Shown in pieces: positions 6,109-8,650 of a stretch of 8,650 bases of DNA. Source of the DNA: Chitinophagaceae bacterium. Its GTDB lineage: Bacteria > Bacteroidota > Bacteroidia > Chitinophagales > Chitinophagaceae. Under the pieces are notes generated by a model. The model had not been told where the DNA came from and ran no database searches. It saw nothing but the letters and a program-made list of their open reading frames with translations. The translations under genes were made by a program, and so were the position numbers. Each line of letters opens with the position of its first letter. The first letter of the stretch is position 1. The DNA is taken from the NCBI GenBank assembly GCA_021323155.1, contig JAJTCI010000126.1:1-8650 (forward strand), given 5' to 3'.

Positions 6109-6451
6109 AGTGGTGATTTACATTGTAGACGATAAATTTCGACTATATAGTGGACCGGAAAGGTGAAAGATTTTGTAATTCAGTAATATTTGATTTGGTT
6201 TTAAACCACGGAGACACAGAGACAGGGAGCTACACGGAGTTGGTTCTATGTTCCTCTGCGCCGCCGGGTCTCCGTGGTTCACTGAATAATTGAACGGGGA
6301 GAATATGATAGGCTATGGCGGTATGGGAAGATTCACCTCAAACAGCGGCTGTGTTAACACAATATCAACGCAGATCGAGCTGATTTCCACGGCCGTACAG
6401 TGAGAATTGGACTGGCATGGTCTTTTCGACTATGCTGGCAAAAGACGTAGT
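6109..6451. other. Divergent intergenic region with repeats
   Basis: This 343-bp gap between divergent genes (transglutaminase-like on minus, lipoprotein B on plus) must carry promoters in both directions. No exact Bacteroidota TAnnTTTG element was found. It contains the large inverted repeat at 6204-6279 and a 10-bp direct repeat, TTTCGACTAT, at 6137-6146 and 6424-6433 near its two ends. No small coding region is convincing. A plus-strand start at 6407 would extend the lipoprotein gene upstream but would spoil its signal peptide. Confidence 0.6.
6204..6279. repeat. Inverted repeat with AACCACGGAGAC arms
   Basis: AACCACGGAGAC (6204-6215) and its exact complement GTCTCCGTGGTT (6268-6279) form a perfect 12-bp stem. 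The interior contains related CACAGAG, CACGGAG and CTCTGCG pieces that could extend it imperfectly. Outside lies a second complementary pair, ATTCAGT (6178-6184) and ACTGAAT (6281-6287). The CACGGAGACACAGAG style resembles dispersed intergenic palindromes seen in many bacterial genomes (recollection, not searched). It may be a copy of a non-autonomous interspersed element, or act as an RNA hairpin. Confidence 0.75.
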
Positions 6452-6880
6452 ATGAAAAAGTTATTTGGCGGCCTTGCCGTAGCAGCTGTAATGGCGGTGG
6501 GATGTAACAGCAACACTTCCAGCGAAGCTGAATTACAACAGGCGAAACAATTCGCGATCGACTCTATGAAAGCCGCAGAGGCGAAAATAGCGGCTGACGC
6601 ATTAGCGGCTCAACAAGCGGCCGCTGCAAGCAATACTTCAACAAAGACCGTAATCTATAAAACGGAGCCGGCAGCTACTACCAGTACGCCTGCAGTCCAG
6701 GAAAAGAAAGGCTGGAGCAATAAAGCTAAAGGTGCGGTGATCGGTGGTGTTGTAGGTGCCGCAACCGGCGCGGCAGTATCTGATAAAAAAGGGAAAGGCG
6801 CCATTATTGGTGGTGTTGTAGGTGCGGCTGGTGGATACGGTGTAGGTGCGATCCTCGACAACAAAAAGAAGAAGCAGTAA
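6452..6880 (+). CDS. Glycine-zipper lipoprotein (paralogue B)
   Basis: The 142-residue protein has the same plan as the product of 4533-4985: signal sequence (residues 1-17) ending A-V-G-C with C18 followed by Asn; an Ala-rich helical stretch (about 25-58) containing A-I-D-S-M-K; a Thr/Ala/Pro linker; K-K-G-W-S-N-K-A-K-G (85-94); and two glycine zippers, GAVIGGVVGAATGAAV (94-109) and GAIIGGVVGAAGGYGVGAIL (116-135). It ends in a Lys-rich tail. The lipobox is weaker than in paralogue A. The ATG at 6452 is preferred over an upstream ATG at 6407 because only the former puts the signal peptide at the N-terminus. The DNA of the two zippers shares GGTGGTGTTGTAGGTGC (6743-6759 and 6809-6825). The likely location is the outer membrane and the role is unknown. 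It is probably monocistronic, with its own terminator just downstream. Confidence 0.82.
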   Translation: MKKLFGGLAVAAVMAVGCNSNTSSEAELQQAKQFAIDSMKAAEAKIAADALAAQQAAAASNTSTKTVIYKTEPAATTSTPAVQEKKGWSNKAKGAVIGGVVGAATGAAVSDKKGKGAIIGGVVGAAGGYGVGAILDNKKKKQ

Positions 6881-6907
6881 TTGTTTTTAAATTGATCTGA
6901 TATTGAG

Positions 6908-6931
6908 AGGCCCCACTTCTGTGGGGCTTTT
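6908..6931 (+). terminator. Intrinsic terminator of lipoprotein gene B
   Basis: GCCCCAC (6910-6916) and GTGGGGC (6921-6927) form a 7-bp GC-rich stem, extendable by one G-U and one A-U pair, with a TTCT loop and a TTTT run behind it, 28 bp past the stop. It is oriented for the plus-strand lipoprotein gene. The minus-strand side has no T-run, so it would serve the converging glycosyltransferase gene poorly. Confidence 0.88.
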
Positions 6932-6991
6932 GATTTTGTTGAATTCGCTGTCTCAGGCGTCCGAACCCCGGAAGCACCCGTTGACACATGC

Positions 6992-8077
6992 TCAACGCAG
7001 CAAACGGCGCCCGGGCCTTGCGGAGAGATTGGCGACCAGGAAATCCCGGAAACCATTCCACGAAGTCTGCTGCACATACTGCCTGATCAGTTCCGGGTCG
7101 ATGGCTGCATCCTGCGACTTTACGCGCTGGAGGATTTCAGCGAGTTGTTCGAAGTTATCGTAGGTATAGATCAGGCCTCTCGTTCCAAGTTCTTTAAATG
7201 CACCGGTATTCGGCCCCACCACTGTTTTACCGAATGAGATCGTTTTACAAAGCGCAGCCGAGCTCAATACGGACCCGGATTGGTAACAGAACAAAACGCA
7301 ACGGCTCTGGCGGAAGAGTTCAACCAACTCCTCGTCGCTGGCCATATTATTTTCGAAGCTGATATTTTCTTTTTGGTAAGCCGCAACCTGTGCATAGAAT
7401 TGAGGCGAAATGAATTTGCCTTTGACCAATATCCTCAATCCGTCCAGGCTGGTGGATGCATGGTTAAACTTTGCAAACTCCAGCACACCCTTATAGGGGC
7501 TTACTGCACCCCATACCAGGGCGTCATAAACCGGGGCAACCGGTGCTTCCTCCGGCTGCATTTCGTCTACCGGGTGATCGAACACCTTGATGCGGGGCAG
7601 CCGCTGCCTGAGCGATAATTCGCCAGAATGCGTGAAAACATCATCTGCGAAGGCCATCATCATGCGTCGAATGACCTTTTTGATGCGCCAGTTCTTTTTA
7701 GAATGCGACACATCGTTATGTATGAACCAGGCGATCCGGATCCCAAGGAGTTTAGCGGAGAGGCAGGTCAGTAACAAGGCCGGAACCTGAAGGTAACCGA
7801 ACCGTTTATCGGCAATGTCCTCTATCCAGTTCAGGTAAAGAATATTCGTTTTCGGAAGCTTAACCAGCATGTCTAAAATGCCAATGCGGGTTACCGAATT
7901 CACCACCCGGAATTCATGGTCAAGACACTCTTTGACCCGTAAAATATAACTGTTGGCGCCGGCCTGGTAAGTGAATGGAGTGATGGGATATACGTATATC
8001 CCGGGTCGCTTCCCGGCTGTGCCAGGCTGTTTACCGCTTTGACGACTCACCTGCTGGCCTGCTGCTTGGTCTTGCAT
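6992..8077 (-). CDS. GT-B glycosyltransferase (GT4/GumK-like)
   Basis: This 361-residue cytosolic or membrane-associated enzyme probably transfers a sugar from an activated nucleotide donor during polysaccharide or envelope glycan synthesis. The first beta strand of a GT-B fold is visible at about 26-33 (G-I-Y-V-Y-P-I-T). The N-terminal acceptor half includes Y-L-N-W-I-E-D (81-87) and I-A-W-F-I-H-N-D (115-122). The donor half opens at W-G-A-V-S-P-Y-K-G (189-197) and contains a SGSVLSSAALCKTISFGKTV stretch (267-286) and V-V-G-P-N-T-G-A-F-K-E-L (286-297). The classic E-x7-E donor-site motif is not intact, which points to a divergent GT4 or GumK-type member, so sugar and acceptor are unknown. 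The first ~24 residues are hydrophilic and Gln/Gly/Lys-rich, so translation may really start later, for instance at the GTG for residue 10. It stands alone, without polysaccharide genes beside it. Confidence 0.75.
   Translation of the reverse strand: MQDQAAGQQVSRQSGKQPGTAGKRPGIYVYPITPFTYQAGANSYILRVKECLDHEFRVVNSVTRIGILDMLVKLPKTNILYLNWIEDIADKRFGYLQVPALLLTCLSAKLLGIRIAWFIHNDVSHSKKNWRIKKVIRRMMMAFADDVFTHSGELSLRQRLPRIKVFDHPVDEMQPEEAPVAPVYDALVWGAVSPYKGVLEFAKFNHASTSLDGLRILVKGKFISPQFYAQVAAYQKENISFENNMASDEELVELFRQSRCVLFCYQSGSVLSSAALCKTISFGKTVVGPNTGAFKELGTRGLIYTYDNFEQLAEILQRVKSQDAAIDPELIRQYVQQTSWNGFRDFLVANLSARPGRRLLR
7985..8002. repeat. 18-bp perfect palindrome inside the glycosyltransferase gene
   Basis: GGGATATACGTATATCCC is a perfect 9+9 palindrome located in the first beta strand of the glycosyltransferase (encoding G-I-Y-V-Y-P), about 75-93 bp inside the gene. 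It may be a coincidence of codon choice or a binding site for a dimeric protein. There is no second copy in this window. Confidence 0.6.
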
Positions 8078-8191
8078 AAATAACTGAAAATAAGATTGCT
8101 ATTGCACCGGGCGGGAAATGCTAAGGAGATGAGTTGTTTGAAATACTACCTCCTGCCTATATATTTCAGCCCCCGGTAGCCTCAAATGATC

Positions 8192-8228
8192 AAAAACAGT
8201 GCTAAACGGGACATCAGCTGTCGCCGTT
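8192..8228 (-). terminator. Possible terminator of the ankyrin-repeat gene
   Basis: Just past the stop at 8231, an interrupted stem (AACGGGACA 8205-8213 with TGTC-G-CCGTT 8219-8228, one bulged base) with a 5-nt loop could form. On the minus strand a run of five T follows 8 nt later (8192-8196). The bulge and the distance to the T-run make it a weak candidate. The remaining ~115 bp up to the glycosyltransferase start shows nothing else recognisable. Confidence 0.4.
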
Positions 8229-8230
8229 CA

Positions 8231-8650
8231 TCACTTCGCCCCGACAGACTGCAGGTAGGTCAACACCTCTTTCGCCTGCTCCCCGCCGCGCGTTGCATGT
8301 TGTATCAACTGTATCCCGTGTGGACCTTTTGAATCTTTCAGCGTTGGGTGAGCGGTCAGCAGTGCTTTTACGATCTCCAGTTCACCCAGCATGGCGAAAC
8401 AAAAAATACTTCCCCGGGCGCCCTCGGATAAGAGGTAGGTTGCGATCTCCCGGTTGCCCATATGACCCGCGCCTTCCAGGGCAGTTTCAAAATCGCCGCC
8501 ACCCCAGTCCCACGCACCGTTAAGCAAGCCTGGTTCGTCTTTCAGCATCTGCTTCACCTTTGCCAGGTTACCGTGACCGGCACCCACAAATTCTCTAATA
8601 AGCTCAGGCTTCAGGGCAGGTGGCTTCTCCTTCTTTTGAGATACAGAATG
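8231..8650 (-). CDS. Ankyrin-repeat protein, 5' end outside the window
   Basis: The frame is open from the window edge to a TGA at 8231, giving the last 139 residues of a protein whose beginning lies beyond position 8650. A GTG at 8585-8587 could be read as a start, but the sequence upstream continues the same domain (L-K-P-E-L-I-R-E-F runs straight into V-G-A-G-H-G-N-L), so the GTG is internal. The visible part is helical ankyrin-type repeat sequence: A-G-H-G-N-L-A-K-V-K-Q-M-L, then A-G-H-M-G-N-R-E-I-A-T-Y-L-L-S-E-G-A, then M-L-G-E-L-E-I-V-K-A-L-L, with a W-D-W-G-G-G-D-F-E-T-A insert between the first two. Similar Bacteroidota proteins are often exported, with a short polar linker like the K-K-E-K-P-P seen here following a signal (recollection). 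Ankyrin repeats bind other proteins and the partner cannot be guessed. Confidence 0.8.
   Translation of the reverse strand, partial: HSVSQKKEKPPALKPELIREFVGAGHGNLAKVKQMLKDEPGLLNGAWDWGGGDFETALEGAGHMGNREIATYLLSEGARGSIFCFAMLGELEIVKALLTAHPTLKDSKGPHGIQLIQHATRGGEQAKEVLTYLQSVGAK

Noticed and set aside
6407..6451. Earlier ATG for lipoprotein B
   Set aside because: It would add 15 residues ahead of the Lys-Lys hydrophobic signal sequence and move the lipobox Cys to position 33. The ATG at 6452 gives a normal lipoprotein signal.
6979..6997. CGTTGA...TCAACG inverted repeat over the glycosyltransferase stop codon as a terminator
   Set aside because: The stem is only 6 bp, overlaps the stop codon and has no T-run on the minus strand.
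8585..8587. GTG as start of the ankyrin-repeat gene
   Set aside because: The frame stays open to the window edge with sequence that continues the same domain, so the gene is cut by the window rather than starting here.
1..8650. CRISPR array, tRNA/rRNA genes, insertion sequence, prophage or defence system
   Set aside because: No regularly spaced repeats, no tRNA-like CCA-ended cloverleaf, and no transposase, integrase or known defence-domain protein was recognised on either strand.

Overview
The window reads as a stretch of a Bacteroidota chromosome, most likely from Chitinophagaceae or a close relative. This is inferred from protein style (a secreted GH20 hexosaminidase, a small OmpA-type protein and glycine-zipper lipoproteins with Bacteroidota-like signal peptides) and from the near absence of Shine-Dalgarno motifs before the starts. 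Base composition is moderate (roughly half GC), with one AT-rich patch. No tRNA, rRNA, CRISPR array, transposase or phage gene was seen.

Layout: 1-384 has no supportable gene but holds a 45-bp-period tandem repeat and a 17-bp palindrome. 385-2762 (+) is a secreted beta-N-acetylhexosaminidase (GH20) broken into two reading frames: about 50 nt are missing just before the conserved W-T-E motif of the active site, so it is either a pseudogene or carries a sequence/assembly error. 2857-3285 (+) is a T4 endonuclease V-like pyrimidine-dimer glycosylase. Its stop codon directly abuts the stop of the converging OmpA-domain gene (3286-3993, -). Upstream of that on the minus strand lie a DUF2809 membrane protein (4037-4429), a glycine-zipper lipoprotein (4533-4985) and a membrane-anchored transglutaminase-like protein (5209-6108). 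A 343-bp divergent intergenic region with a large inverted repeat separates these from a second glycine-zipper lipoprotein on the plus strand (6452-6880), which is a close paralogue of the first. A GT-B glycosyltransferase (6992-8077, -) and the 5'-truncated end of an ankyrin-repeat protein (8231-8650, -) finish the window.

How the genes fit together: most products are predicted to act in the cell envelope (OmpA-type peptidoglycan binding, two lipoproteins, a membrane transglutaminase-like protein, a polytopic membrane protein, a polysaccharide-type glycosyltransferase, a secreted hexosaminidase). Terminators separate several of them, so they look like separate small transcription units rather than one operon. 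Only DUF2809-OmpA (43-bp gap) is a plausible co-transcribed pair. I do not see a convincing new multi-gene defence or metabolic system. The most noteworthy items are the broken GH20 gene with its compositional mosaic, the inverted lipoprotein paralogues around the transglutaminase-like gene, and several intergenic repeats.
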